Positions 17,845 through 27,333 of a stretch of DNA of 40,336 bases are shown here, in pieces. Position 1 is the first letter of the stretch. Every line of letters begins with the position of its first letter. Under the pieces are notes generated by a model, which ran no database searches, was not told the origin of the DNA, and was given only the letters and a program-made list of their open reading frames with translations. This stretch comes from Bacteroidota bacterium (lineage in GTDB: Bacteria; Bacteroidota; Bacteroidia; Bacteroidales; VadinHA17). The stretch is from assembly GCA_022703405.1 (NCBI GenBank), contig JAKLDT010000008.1, forward strand, positions 1 through 40,336, given 5' to 3'. The position numbers and the translations under genes were made by a program.

Positions 17845-20706
17845 ATGAAAAGAATTCTTCTGCTCACGCTGACGCTTTTTGTCTTTGGTTTTTCTAAAAC
17901 CTATTCTCAGGCAAGAATCGAAAACAGGAATAATTTTTACGAAGCAGAGAGCTGGATTCTCTTTGAATCATACAAAGACGCTCTTCCCATATATACACAA
18001 CTGCTAAAAAGCTATCCGACTAATAACAACTTTAAATACAGGATAGGTCAGTGTTATCTTAATATTTCAGGTGAAAAGGATAAGGCAATAAGTTTTCTTG
18101 AAGATGCAGTTAAAAACATCAATCCGGAATACAAGGAGGGTAATTTCAAGGAAAAGGGAGCTCCCTTTGACGCCCTGTACTACCTTGCAAATGCCTACAG
18201 GATAAATAACCAGCTCGACAAGGCGCTCGAAACCTATGAAAAGTTCAAGAAGAATCTGGATTCAAAAGTATATGACACCGCAGTTGTTGAACTGCAGATT
18301 CAGTCGTGCCTGAATGCAAAAGAACTGATGAGCAGGCCGCTCTATGTTAAGATGGAGAATCTTGGTGAGCTTATAAATGAGTCAAATGCAGAATTCAATC
18401 CTGTTGTATCTGACAATAATGATGTGCTTGTCTATTCTAAAAGTGAAGCCTTCTACGATGCTATACTTTACTCTACAAAACAGGATGGAAAATGGTCAGG
18501 TCCGTTGAACATGAACGAGATACTTCAGGTTGACCGGGACTATTTTCCCACCTCAATTTCAAAGGACGGAAATACATTATACCTGTACAGTTCTCTTGAT
18601 TATGATGGAAGAATATATACTTCCACATTTGCAAATGGCAGATGGAATCCTATTGTAAAGCTCAACGACAATATAAACACAAAATTCTGGGAGTCGCATG
18701 CTACGGTCTCTCATGATGACAGGAAGCTTTATTTCACAAGCAACAGGAAAGGATCTATCGGAGGCCTCGATATCTACGTTTCAAAAAGGGACACCTCAGG
18801 AGACTGGGGGATACCTCTCAACCTGGGCCCAGTAATAAACACAATCTACAACGAGGAATCTCCCTTCCTTAGCAAGGATGACAAGACCCTGTTCTTCAGC
18901 TCAAGAGGTCACTTCAACATGGGAGGATATGACGTATTCTATTCAACAGCACTCGATAACGGCGAATGGTCAGTGCCTCTGAACATGGGTTACCCGATCA
19001 ACAGTACTGATGATGATGTGTTCTTCAAACCTTCCGGAGAGGGTTATGAAGCATATTATGCAGTCGACAGGCCCCAGGGATTTGGCAAGGAAGATATTTA
19101 CCATGTTGAGATCTTCTCCGATCAGCATCCCAGGAAATATACAGTAAAAGGGTATGCAAGGATCGCTGATCTACTTTCCAACTACAGAGACAGCGTGAGG
19201 ATCAGCGCAATAAAGGTAAGTGATCCCAACCAGGTTGTTGTTGTCTATTCCAATCCGGCAACAGGAGAATATGAATTTCAGCTTCCCCAGGGCAATTACA
19301 AAGTTACCTTCGAAGGTGAGGGTGCAAGGAGAATAGAAAGAGACCTGAACCTTCCTGTTGACCTTGAAAATGACAGTATAACAATTGATAATACTGTCCT
19401 TCCAAGAACAGATTTCACTGCTGACCTAAGGGTAGAAAGCAGCTCAACAGTTACAGTTGCAAAGGGTAACTCAGTGACAATACCCCTGAAAGTTGAGCCC
19501 GGCTCCCTTCTGAAAATTGAGCACTGGGTAGGCGATTCACTTATATCAACGGAAAACTATGTTGTTAATGATTCTGTATTTTACTATAATGTAGTTCCCC
19601 GCGAAGGAAATAACAGGATAGTGTTCACGCTGACAGATAAATTCAATAACGTCACCTCTTCTGACATTTTTATTACAAGAGAGAAAGATTATGTCAGACA
19701 GCCTGTTGTTCAGCGACCAGAGTACACTCATATAATTTCGGGCAAACAGGTCAAGGCTCTTAAATCGTTTCTTGCCAGGAATGCTGATGGTGAGCTGGCT
19801 GAACTGATCAATAACACAAAAACCGACAAGCTGCAGTTCGGCAAGACAGACGACCTTATAGCCTATCTGAAGGAAGAAGCCATTAAGAAGGGGATCAATC
19901 CTGAAGAAGTAGATAAGCTTGCACTGGAGGTAGCCCTCAATGAGAATATACTTACCCAGGCCGCTGTTGACCTTATGGCAGAATATGCAACAGGCGAGCT
20001 GAAAACAATACTCGAAGGCATCGACATAAATGAGCTCGGTCTGAAATCATGGACTGACCTTGAGAAATACATTGAAACAAAAAGTGAAGGACGGTTAAAG
20101 GCTGAAGACCTGAACAAACTTGCAAATCAGATCTTGTCAGGCACCGATCCAGCCATTGAGGCTATCAGAAATAAAATTCTTGCGTACAGCGATTCTTCAA
20201 AAGACAGCACAATTATAAGAGAAGCTGTAAAAGCAGTTGATCTTCAGAATATTAGATTAAGAGAAAAGTGGATAAGTGCATTCCGTGATGAGATTATAAA
20301 ACGAGGCCTTTCTGTTAACAGGTTTGCAGAAATAATGCTCTCAATCACAGCATTACCTGACATGAGTGCCGAAGAATACCTGCAGCAGCTTATTCAAAAC
20401 GCTGAAGAACCCCTGCTGTCATTCCTGAAATCAATTGACCTTGATAAGGAAAATATAAAAACTCCAAGAGACCTTCTGTTGTTCCTTCTTGCAGACAAAA
20501 ACAAGGGCAAATACTCTGAAGAAGCCCTTTACAAGGCAATTGCCAGTCTTACAGCAGAAAAGGATCTTACTGCTGAAACGATAAGGGCAAATCAGGAAGA
20601 ATTCAGGGAGAAAGGAAAGCTCTGGATAATCTGGCTGTTCTTAGGTGCAGGAATACTTTTCTTCTTACTTTACAGAACAGTGAAAAAGAAGAAAAAAACT
20701 GAATAA
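17845..20706 (+). CDS. TPR-PD40 envelope protein with C-terminal membrane helix (cluster member 1)
   Basis: A 953-residue secreted protein. In order: signal peptide (to about residue 22, KTYSQ); TPR-like helices (about 25-150); a PD40/WD40-like beta-propeller (about 170-420) with FTSNRKGSIGGLDIYVS and FFSSRGHFNMGGYDVFYS blades; a carboxypeptidase-regulatory-like domain (about 435-505); an Ig-like domain (about 520-620); three copies of a 52-residue helical repeat (about 646-698, 714-765, 852-904); and a C-terminal transmembrane helix (IIWLFLGAGILFFLLY) followed by KKKKK. The tail predicts inner-membrane anchoring with a periplasmic body, unlike the OmpA-anchored PorE of type IX secretion. The ATG at 17845 is preferred over a TTG four codons earlier. 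Exact function unknown. Confidence 0.82.
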   Translation: MKRILLLTLTLFVFGFSKTYSQARIENRNNFYEAESWILFESYKDALPIYTQLLKSYPTNNNFKYRIGQCYLNISGEKDKAISFLEDAVKNINPEYKEGNFKEKGAPFDALYYLANAYRINNQLDKALETYEKFKKNLDSKVYDTAVVELQIQSCLNAKELMSRPLYVKMENLGELINESNAEFNPVVSDNNDVLVYSKSEAFYDAILYSTKQDGKWSGPLNMNEILQVDRDYFPTSISKDGNTLYLYSSLDYDGRIYTSTFANGRWNPIVKLNDNINTKFWESHATVSHDDRKLYFTSNRKGSIGGLDIYVSKRDTSGDWGIPLNLGPVINTIYNEESPFLSKDDKTLFFSSRGHFNMGGYDVFYSTALDNGEWSVPLNMGYPINSTDDDVFFKPSGEGYEAYYAVDRPQGFGKEDIYHVEIFSDQHPRKYTVKGYARIADLLSNYRDSVRISAIKVSDPNQVVVVYSNPATGEYEFQLPQGNYKVTFEGEGARRIERDLNLPVDLENDSITIDNTVLPRTDFTADLRVESSSTVTVAKGNSVTIPLKVEPGSLLKIEHWVGDSLISTENYVVNDSVFYYNVVPREGNNRIVFTLTDKFNNVTSSDIFITREKDYVRQPVVQRPEYTHIISGKQVKALKSFLARNADGELAELINNTKTDKLQFGKTDDLIAYLKEEAIKKGINPEEVDKLALEVALNENILTQAAVDLMAEYATGELKTILEGIDINELGLKSWTDLEKYIETKSEGRLKAEDLNKLANQILSGTDPAIEAIRNKILAYSDSSKDSTIIREAVKAVDLQNIRLREKWISAFRDEIIKRGLSVNRFAEIMLSITALPDMSAEEYLQQLIQNAEEPLLSFLKSIDLDKENIKTPRDLLLFLLADKNKGKYSEEALYKAIASLTAEKDLTAETIRANQEEFREKGKLWIIWLFLGAGILFFLLYRTVKKKKKTE

Positions 20707-20738
20707 ATAAATCTTTTACCATAAAGAGTCCTGCAGGT

Positions 20739-20781
20739 ATTGGATTAGATACAGTTTTTAGATAATTTTGCTTATCTAAAA
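20739..20781 (+). promoter_or_regulatory. Promoter overlapped by a 10-bp palindrome, before cluster member 2
   Basis: ATTG (20739-20742), a 20-base spacer and TAATTTTG (20763-20770, exact -7 match) form a promoter. A perfect inverted repeat TTTTAGATAA / TTATCTAAAA (20756-20765 and 20772-20781) with a 6-base centre covers the -7 box, placing an operator-like site exactly where a dimeric regulator would block initiation. It ends nine bases before the ATG of the next gene. Confidence 0.6.
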
Positions 20782-20789
20782 CATTGACG

Positions 20790-22064
20790 ATGATCAGAAA
20801 AACTGTATTCTTCCTGTTTACATTTATTATTCCGACTTACGTTCATGCACAGGATAACAGGCAACTCCAGAATACTTTCATGGAGGCCGAATACTTCTTC
20901 ATGAATGAAGAATATTCCGAAGCGCTCAATCTATACTTACAGATTTATCAGGAGCGCAGCAACAATGCAAATATTGCTTTTCAGATAGGCGTATGTTACC
21001 TGAATATCCCCGGGAAGAAAGACCTTGCTGTGAAATATCTGGAGGCTGCAGCTGAAAACATGTCTGCACGCAGAAAAGAAGGCACTGTAACCCAGACTGC
21101 CGCCCCCTATGATGCCCTGTACGAACTTGCGAGGGCATACAGGATCAATTATAACTTCGACAAAGCCAGGGAAGTGTTTTCCAGATACAGGGAAACACTA
21201 TTGCCTGATGACAAGGAAAACCTGGAGTTCATTGATCATGAAATTCATGTGTGCGAAACAGCAAAAGCCCTGATGAACACTCCGATAAGCTTCACATCAG
21301 AAAATGCGGGTGAACTATTCAATGATGAAAAAAACAATTACAATCCGCTTATCTCAGCTGACGGGAAAACTTTTGCATATATGACTTCGCTGAAATTCTA
21401 CAATGCAATAATGATATCCCGTTTTCAGAACAATAAATGGTCAGGCCCTGTTAATATCTATCCTGATCTTCAGACTGACGGAGACATAAATATTTCATCA
21501 TTGTCAAAAGACGGCAATACAATCTATATGTCAAGGGATGATAATTCAAACAGCGATATATTTTCCTCAAATTTCACTGGAATCACATGGTCTGCAGCTG
21601 CTAAACTCAATAAAAACATAAACACAAAATACTGGGAATCGCATGCGGCCATTTCGGAAGATGGCAACATGCTTGTATTTGCGTCTGACAGACCCGGAGG
21701 TTTCGGAGGCCTCGACCTTTATATATCAGGCAAGGTAAACGGAGAATGGGGACCTGCTGTTAACCTGGGCCCCACAATCAATTCAAGCCTTAATGAAGAC
21801 AGACCCTTTTTCGGCAATCATGATAAATTATTGATTTTCAGTTCACAGGGGCATAACAACATGGGAGGATATGATCTCTTCAGTTCAGTCAGGCTCTCCG
21901 GCGGATCGTGGGATAAAGCTGTAAATATGGGCTATCCTCTCAATACGCCTGATGATGATTTCTGGTTCATGCCGGTAAATGATGGCAATACCGGTTATAT
22001 TTTCGGGGAAAAAGAAGGAAAAGGCTTTGGAAAAAATGACATTTATAATATAAAGCTGAAGTAA
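20790..22064 (+). CDS. TPR-PD40 envelope protein, short form (cluster member 2)
   Basis: A 424-residue secreted paralog consisting of signal peptide (ending near YVHAQ), TPR-like helices (about 20-150) and the PD40 propeller (about 165-424) with FASDRPGGFGGLDLYIS and IFSSQGHNNMGGYDLFSS blades. It stops at the end of the propeller (GKNDIYNIKLK) with no anchor, so it should be a soluble periplasmic protein. The final GKNDIYxI matches the same point in member 1 (GKEDIYHVEI), so this is a natural domain boundary rather than a truncation within a domain. It has its own promoter with an overlapping palindrome. An in-frame TTG two codons upstream is possible. Confidence 0.82.
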   Translation: MIRKTVFFLFTFIIPTYVHAQDNRQLQNTFMEAEYFFMNEEYSEALNLYLQIYQERSNNANIAFQIGVCYLNIPGKKDLAVKYLEAAAENMSARRKEGTVTQTAAPYDALYELARAYRINYNFDKAREVFSRYRETLLPDDKENLEFIDHEIHVCETAKALMNTPISFTSENAGELFNDEKNNYNPLISADGKTFAYMTSLKFYNAIMISRFQNNKWSGPVNIYPDLQTDGDINISSLSKDGNTIYMSRDDNSNSDIFSSNFTGITWSAAAKLNKNINTKYWESHAAISEDGNMLVFASDRPGGFGGLDLYISGKVNGEWGPAVNLGPTINSSLNEDRPFFGNHDKLLIFSSQGHNNMGGYDLFSSVRLSGGSWDKAVNMGYPLNTPDDDFWFMPVNDGNTGYIFGEKEGKGFGKNDIYNIKLK

Positions 22065-22105
22065 AATTGATTTATCCGCATCGTTAATAGATTGAAAAAA
22101 AAGAC

Positions 22106-22113
22106 TATATTTG
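22106..22113 (+). promoter_or_regulatory. Candidate -7 box for cluster member 3
   Basis: TATATTTG matches TAnnTTTG exactly, 17 bases before the ATG at 22131. It argues against the in-frame TTG at 22092 as the start. No clear -33 box is seen. Confidence 0.4.
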
Positions 22114-22130
22114 TTCTGATGGGGTACAAA

Positions 22131-24104
22131 ATGGATAAATATTCAGGCCTGCTGCAGATGATTCTGTTCATTCTGTTCATTCCGCTCTTTCCTGAAATGC
22201 TTAACGCGCAATCTTCTTCAGAGACAAAGAATATATTTGCACAGGCAGAATCATATTACCTCTACGAAGAATACGAACTTGCAAATCAGTTGTACCTTCT
22301 TCTTGAAACCCCTGACAACCTGAATATTAAATACAAAATAGGTGTTTGCTATCTGAATATCCCGGGTGAAAAAGCAAATGCAATTTCCTATCTCGAAGAA
22401 GCTGTAAAAGGCGCTACTTATGATTCCAGGACAACCACTATCAAGGAAAAGAAAGCTCCACTTGATGCATATTTTTATCTTGGGAAAGCATACATGGTGA
22501 ATGATGATCTTGAAAAAGGCATGAACACCCTCCTCACCTTTCAGAAGCTGGCCAGTGAAACAAAATCAAAGGGAGGAATGCAGAACCAGGAATTCATAGA
22601 GCAGCAGATACATGCCTGCCAGCTTGCGCTTAAGCTTAAAGAAACACCTGTTGTGTTTACAAAAACACCTCTTGGCGAAGCATTCAGTACCGGTTCAATA
22701 AATGAGAATCCTGCTGTCAGTTTCGACGGCAACACAATTGCTTTTACTGAAAGACGCGGTGTCTTAAATGTTATTTATTACTCTAAAAAAGAAAGAGGTA
22801 AATGGCAAATACCTGTTGAAATCACAAATGAGATAAATGCTGGTGAAGACTGTTCCACCTGTGCCCTCAACAGCGACGGGACTGAATTATTTCTTTATAA
22901 AACAGACAATTACGACGGAGCAATTTATTCCTCAACTTATAAGGATGGTTACTGGTCGCCAGTCAGAAAGCTAAACAGGAACATTAACACAAAATTCTAT
23001 GAGTCGCATGCGTCAGTATCGGCTGATGGAAAGAAACTGTACTTTACAAGCAACAGGGAAGGCGGTCAGGGAAACCTTGATATTTATGTTTCTGAAAAAG
23101 ACGGCGCTGGTGACTGGGGTCCTGCTGTAAACCTAGGTCCCGCAGTAAATACCGCCTATAATGAAGACACCCCTTTCGTCACCGCTGACGGAACCCAGCT
23201 CTATTTTTCATCTGAAGGCCACGCATCAATTGGCGGATATGATAATTTCAAAAGTGCATTTATCAATTCAGCCTGGCAGAATCCTGAAAATCTCGGTTAT
23301 CCTCTGAACAGCAGTGATGACGACAAGTTTTATCTCCCAATGAATAACGGGAGCACTGCTTACTACTCAATGACAACCGATTACAAGGAAAAAGACCTCA
23401 TGTATCTCGAACTGGGCAAATCGGAAATAACACAAACATTCCAGATCAACGGAAGATACAGCCTCAGTGACACAGTTGTGCCCTTCGACAAGAATTACTT
23501 TATTCATCTTATAAACAGTACAACAGGCGACACTGTTGACGTTGGCTACCCGAACAAGTATTCAGGCCTTTACAATTTCATTGTTGCGCCAGGTAAATAC
23601 ACATTAGTTTATGCCAGCTCATATTACTTCACCCATACTATTGATACTGTAATCCTTGAAAATCATCCTCAATCAGAAATAAAAATAGACGTTGTTCTGC
23701 AACCCGACCCAACAAGGCCGATTCCATTCCTTGCACCTGAACCTGTCCCCTCCGTTGACACAACACAGTACGAGAAAATTAATCTTGCCGAGATTCCTGT
23801 AGTGGATGCAATTGACTCCAGCCTTATAGTTACTAACGTGAATGTTAGCGACGTCAGCGACAGAAATGTAAATGAAGAAGATGTACTCTACTACACAGTA
23901 CAGGTAATAGCCTTGCGCAGACCTGTCGATGTAAGCTACTTCAAACGCATAGATGATCTTAAGGTGCTTTATAATGAAGATGACAGGTTCTACAGGTACA
24001 CAACAGGCAAATTCAATACAAGGGAAGAAGCTTATGCCTGGAGACTGGAGCTCATAAGAAGGGGCTATCCTGATGAAATTTTCATAAAGAAAGTTTCAAA
24101 ATAA
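22131..24104 (+). CDS. TPR-PD40 envelope protein with SPOR-like C-terminus (cluster member 3)
   Basis: A 657-residue paralog: signal peptide (ending near MLNAQ), TPR-like helices (about 30-160), PD40 propeller (about 175-435, FTSNREGGQGNLDIYVS and FSSEGHASIGGYDNFKS), a carboxypeptidase-regulatory-like beta domain (about 440-540, QINGRYSLSDTVVPF), a proline-rich linker, and a C-terminal SPOR-like module (about 585-657, VLYYTVQVIALRRPVD through REEAYAWRLELIRRGYPD). SPOR domains bind denuded glycan strands of peptidoglycan, so this member may be held at the wall, perhaps at septal sites. The ATG at 22131 is chosen because of the -7 box just upstream. The next paralog follows after 25 bases and is probably co-transcribed. 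Confidence 0.82.
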   Translation: MDKYSGLLQMILFILFIPLFPEMLNAQSSSETKNIFAQAESYYLYEEYELANQLYLLLETPDNLNIKYKIGVCYLNIPGEKANAISYLEEAVKGATYDSRTTTIKEKKAPLDAYFYLGKAYMVNDDLEKGMNTLLTFQKLASETKSKGGMQNQEFIEQQIHACQLALKLKETPVVFTKTPLGEAFSTGSINENPAVSFDGNTIAFTERRGVLNVIYYSKKERGKWQIPVEITNEINAGEDCSTCALNSDGTELFLYKTDNYDGAIYSSTYKDGYWSPVRKLNRNINTKFYESHASVSADGKKLYFTSNREGGQGNLDIYVSEKDGAGDWGPAVNLGPAVNTAYNEDTPFVTADGTQLYFSSEGHASIGGYDNFKSAFINSAWQNPENLGYPLNSSDDDKFYLPMNNGSTAYYSMTTDYKEKDLMYLELGKSEITQTFQINGRYSLSDTVVPFDKNYFIHLINSTTGDTVDVGYPNKYSGLYNFIVAPGKYTLVYASSYYFTHTIDTVILENHPQSEIKIDVVLQPDPTRPIPFLAPEPVPSVDTTQYEKINLAEIPVVDAIDSSLIVTNVNVSDVSDRNVNEEDVLYYTVQVIALRRPVDVSYFKRIDDLKVLYNEDDRFYRYTTGKFNTREEAYAWRLELIRRGYPDEIFIKKVSK

Positions 24105-24129
24105 GCTTAATTATAAAACACCGCATGCC

Positions 24130-26784
24130 GTGGCAAGAATAGCAAGCCTGATTATACTTTTTCTATTAAGCTTCAATTACCTTTCATCACAGACTATTAC
24201 AAAAAAACAGCTTATCAAGGCCGTTCAGGAAGCTGATGCTTTCTTTTATTATGATCAGGATTATGAACAAGCCGCAGAACACTATAAACCTCTTGCCGAT
24301 GCCTTTCCTGAAAACTCAAACCTTGCAGCCAAACTTGGGATATCTTATCTGAACATCGACGGAAAAAGGACTGAAGCCCTGAAGTACCTTAAAGCTGCAA
24401 CATCAAATGTTGTAAAAAAAGATGACGCTTATACCGAGTACGGTGATGCAGCCCCTCTTGATACTTACCTGTATATTGCAATTGCCTACCAGCAGAACGA
24501 CAGTCTTGAAAAAGCCCTGCAGCTTTTTAATGATGCAAAAAGAAGATTGTCGGGTTATGATATTTTCAGTCTTGAATACATAAATAATCAGATTAGCAAC
24601 TGCAAATATGCCATTGAGGCTGAAAAGAGACCCTTCCGGACCATGACTGAGCTTTATGTACCCTGGCTGAAGGATTATCCGGGAGCAATGAATCCGGTAA
24701 TATCTCAGAATGACTCGGTCTTTCTTTTCACACAGAAAATTAAAGGCAAAACGAAGATCTTCTGTTCCATCAGGAATGGCGAATGGAAAAAACCTTCAGA
24801 CATAACTTCACAACTTGGCGGATTAGAAAGGTACTATACAAATTCTGTTACAGCCGATGGCCGTTTTCTGATAATTTATCTGGACGATGGTGACGACGGA
24901 AACCTGTATTACAGTCAGAGAAAAGGTTCAGAATGGTCAAAAATCAGATCGTTGGGTAAGGAAATCAATACGATATACTGGGAAGCACATGGCTTCATAA
25001 CTCCTGACGGACAGACACTTTATTATTCCAGCAATATGCCCGGAGGAAAAGGAGAGCTTGATATCTGGAAAACAACAAGGGATAAAGATGGTAAATGGAA
25101 GAAAGCGGTAAACTGTGGAAATGGAATAAACACACCATTCAATGAAAACACTCCCTTTTTCAATACAGTAAATAACACACTGCTGTTCAGTTCTTCAGGA
25201 CATACAAGCCTTGGCGGCTATGATGTTTTCAGATCTGTTTTAAAAAGCTCCTCATGGTCAAAGCCAACAGGCTTGCCTTACCCTGTAAACAGAACTCTCG
25301 ATGACTCATTTATTATATTTAACAACAGCGATTCAGGGTATATTGCAAGCTATTATGACGATAATGCAGGCCAACGGAATATTTTTACAATAAAGGCTGC
25401 TGCTGCGGGTGAAAAAAGAATCGCTGCAGAAGGGACTGTAATAACTGAGGACGGCAATGCTGTTGACTATTCAAGGGCAAACATACTTCTCACTGATGCA
25501 AAATCAGGGGTCCCTGTAAGAAACTTACCTGTACAGGATCCTGCCTCATACAGACTGCATGTAAAACCAGGCGATTTTAAAATCCTGATAAGTCAGATCG
25601 ATTCAAAAACCGATACATTGAGCTTAAAACCACGCGCAGAAAAAGATATTACTCTTGCACCAAAACAACAATTAGGCGATACCGGTATGTACAGCTTTAT
25701 TGTAACTCCCGGCGATTATCTTCTGTATGTGAAACAACCCGGCTACAAAACTGATACAATAGCTCTTAATTTACCACCTGACCAGGCAGGAAGCATAGTC
25801 AGCCTGTCGTCAAAACTAGTACCAGAGAAGAAACTGCAACAGGATTTCCTCATGCTGAAAAATATCCTCTTCGACTTCGACAGCTTCATGCTTGATGATA
25901 CTGCAAAAGCCAGCCTTGATATCCTCAGAACAATCATGCTCGATCAGCCTGAGCTGAAGATTGAAGTTACAGGATACACCGACTCAAAGGGAACCGATGA
26001 ACACAACCTTAAACTTGCCGGCAAAAGGGCTGACGCTGTAATCAGCTATCTTATAAATTCCGGGATTCCGGGAAACAAGCTTGTACGCAAGGTCGCAGGA
26101 AGTACGGATTTTGCAGCGCTTAACACAAATACCGACGGATCGGATAATCCTCAGGGCAGAAAATATAACAGGAGGGCTACATTTGGAATTATCGATCCCG
26201 GAACAGGGATATCAATCACCCTTGAAGGCTATACTCCAAGACACCTCAGGCATCCTTCATCATTCAGGTACAGCATTGTGCTGGCAAAAGGAGAAAACGA
26301 CCTTACTCCTGATAGTTTCAGTAACCTTGAGATGACAACATCCCTGTTCATAAATCCTGTATCGGACGGAAAGGAAAACACCTACCTTATTGGAGAATTC
26401 ATTAACAAGGTTGATGCTGTGAGGTACCTGGCTTATGTAAAGGAAAAAGGCTTTAATGATGCTTATATTGTCAATCAGTATGACATAAGTAAGCCTCTTC
26501 ATGTTGATGGCGAACCAACAGTTGAAAGTGAAACACCTGCAACAAAACAGTCGCAGCAGCAGAAGACTTATGTAATACAGCTTGCAGCTGCCAGACAACC
26601 AATTAAGATGAGCTATTTCAGAGAGACTGAAGGAGTCAGGGAGATCTATTCCTCCGACAGATATTACAGGTATGTCACCGGTGAATATCAATCAGTAGCA
26701 AAGGCAAAACCTGATGTAATACTGCTGAGGGAAGCCGGATTCAAGGATGCTTTTATCAGGAATATCAACACAATTCCAAAGTAA
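24130..26784 (+). CDS. PorE-like TPR-PD40-OmpA protein with two SPOR-like modules (cluster member 4)
   Basis: An 884-residue secreted protein: signal peptide (NYLSSQ), TPR-like helices (about 25-150), PD40 propeller (about 180-420), a carboxypeptidase-regulatory-like region (about 430-560), an OmpA/MotB domain (about 575-690), then two SPOR-like modules (about 712-785 and 811-884). The OmpA domain keeps the peptidoglycan-binding pair Asp618 (GYTDSKG) and Arg633 (AGKRADAV) at the canonical 15-residue spacing. The domain order to OmpA resembles PorE of the type IX system, but the SPOR-like tail is extra and no PorP/SprF gene is adjacent. GTG at 24130 is the only plausible start for the signal peptide. 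A GNAT gene follows after 18 bases. Confidence 0.85.
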   Translation: MARIASLIILFLLSFNYLSSQTITKKQLIKAVQEADAFFYYDQDYEQAAEHYKPLADAFPENSNLAAKLGISYLNIDGKRTEALKYLKAATSNVVKKDDAYTEYGDAAPLDTYLYIAIAYQQNDSLEKALQLFNDAKRRLSGYDIFSLEYINNQISNCKYAIEAEKRPFRTMTELYVPWLKDYPGAMNPVISQNDSVFLFTQKIKGKTKIFCSIRNGEWKKPSDITSQLGGLERYYTNSVTADGRFLIIYLDDGDDGNLYYSQRKGSEWSKIRSLGKEINTIYWEAHGFITPDGQTLYYSSNMPGGKGELDIWKTTRDKDGKWKKAVNCGNGINTPFNENTPFFNTVNNTLLFSSSGHTSLGGYDVFRSVLKSSSWSKPTGLPYPVNRTLDDSFIIFNNSDSGYIASYYDDNAGQRNIFTIKAAAAGEKRIAAEGTVITEDGNAVDYSRANILLTDAKSGVPVRNLPVQDPASYRLHVKPGDFKILISQIDSKTDTLSLKPRAEKDITLAPKQQLGDTGMYSFIVTPGDYLLYVKQPGYKTDTIALNLPPDQAGSIVSLSSKLVPEKKLQQDFLMLKNILFDFDSFMLDDTAKASLDILRTIMLDQPELKIEVTGYTDSKGTDEHNLKLAGKRADAVISYLINSGIPGNKLVRKVAGSTDFAALNTNTDGSDNPQGRKYNRRATFGIIDPGTGISITLEGYTPRHLRHPSSFRYSIVLAKGENDLTPDSFSNLEMTTSLFINPVSDGKENTYLIGEFINKVDAVRYLAYVKEKGFNDAYIVNQYDISKPLHVDGEPTVESETPATKQSQQQKTYVIQLAAARQPIKMSYFRETEGVREIYSSDRYYRYVTGEYQSVAKAKPDVILLREAGFKDAFIRNINTIPK

Positions 26785-26802
26785 AAAATAACTGCAAGCG
26801 GC

Positions 26803-27333
26803 ATGAAATACAAAGATATAAGGCTCAGAGCCCTTGAACCGGAAGATCTTGAACTTCTCTACAGCTGGGAAAACAACCTTTCATACTGGGTGATAAGCAA
26901 TACCGTGACACCCTTCTCAAAATACACATTGAAGAGATATGTTGAGAACTCCCACAAAAGCATCTATGAGACAGGCCAGCTCAGGCTCATGATCGACCTG
27001 ATAAGTGATAAAATCTCAATTGGCACAATAGATATTTTCGATTTCGACCCATATCATAAAAGGGCCGGTCTGGGGATACTGATCGCCAACGAGGAGTACA
27101 GGAGGAAAGGTTATGCATCAATGGCTCTCACCTGCCTTATTGACTATTGTTTCAAAACACTGCAGCTGCATCAGCTATATTGCAACATACTGGGAAACAA
27201 TACAGAAAGTCTGGAGTTGTTCAGAAAAATAGGATTCACTGAATCGGGAATAAAAAAAGAGTGGGTCCATACTCCTGATGGCTACCTTGATGAATATATG
27301 TTCCAGCTTATAAATCCCGAAAAGAAAAATTAG
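26803..27333 (+). CDS. GNAT family N-acetyltransferase
   Basis: A 176-residue acetyltransferase of the RimJ/RimL/SpeG-like branch: N-terminal IRLRALEPEDLELLYSWEN, acetyl-CoA-binding motif around GLGILIANEEYRRKGYASMA (about residues 87-107) and the C-terminal NILGNNTESLELFRKIGFTESG motif. The acceptor cannot be told from sequence; a protein N-terminus, polyamine or small amine are all possible. The start lies 18 bases after the last PD40 paralog, so it probably shares that transcript, perhaps only by position. The stop overlaps the 3' end of the convergent rlmN-family gene. Confidence 0.88.
   Translation: MKYKDIRLRALEPEDLELLYSWENNLSYWVISNTVTPFSKYTLKRYVENSHKSIYETGQLRLMIDLISDKISIGTIDIFDFDPYHKRAGLGILIANEEYRRKGYASMALTCLIDYCFKTLQLHQLYCNILGNNTESLELFRKIGFTESGIKKEWVHTPDGYLDEYMFQLINPEKKN

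Noticed and set aside
17845..26784. Calling the PD40 cluster a complete type IX secretion core operon
   Set aside because: None of PorK, PorL, PorM, PorN or PorP/SprF is recognisable here; only the fourth gene resembles PorE, so a direct secretion role is not claimed.
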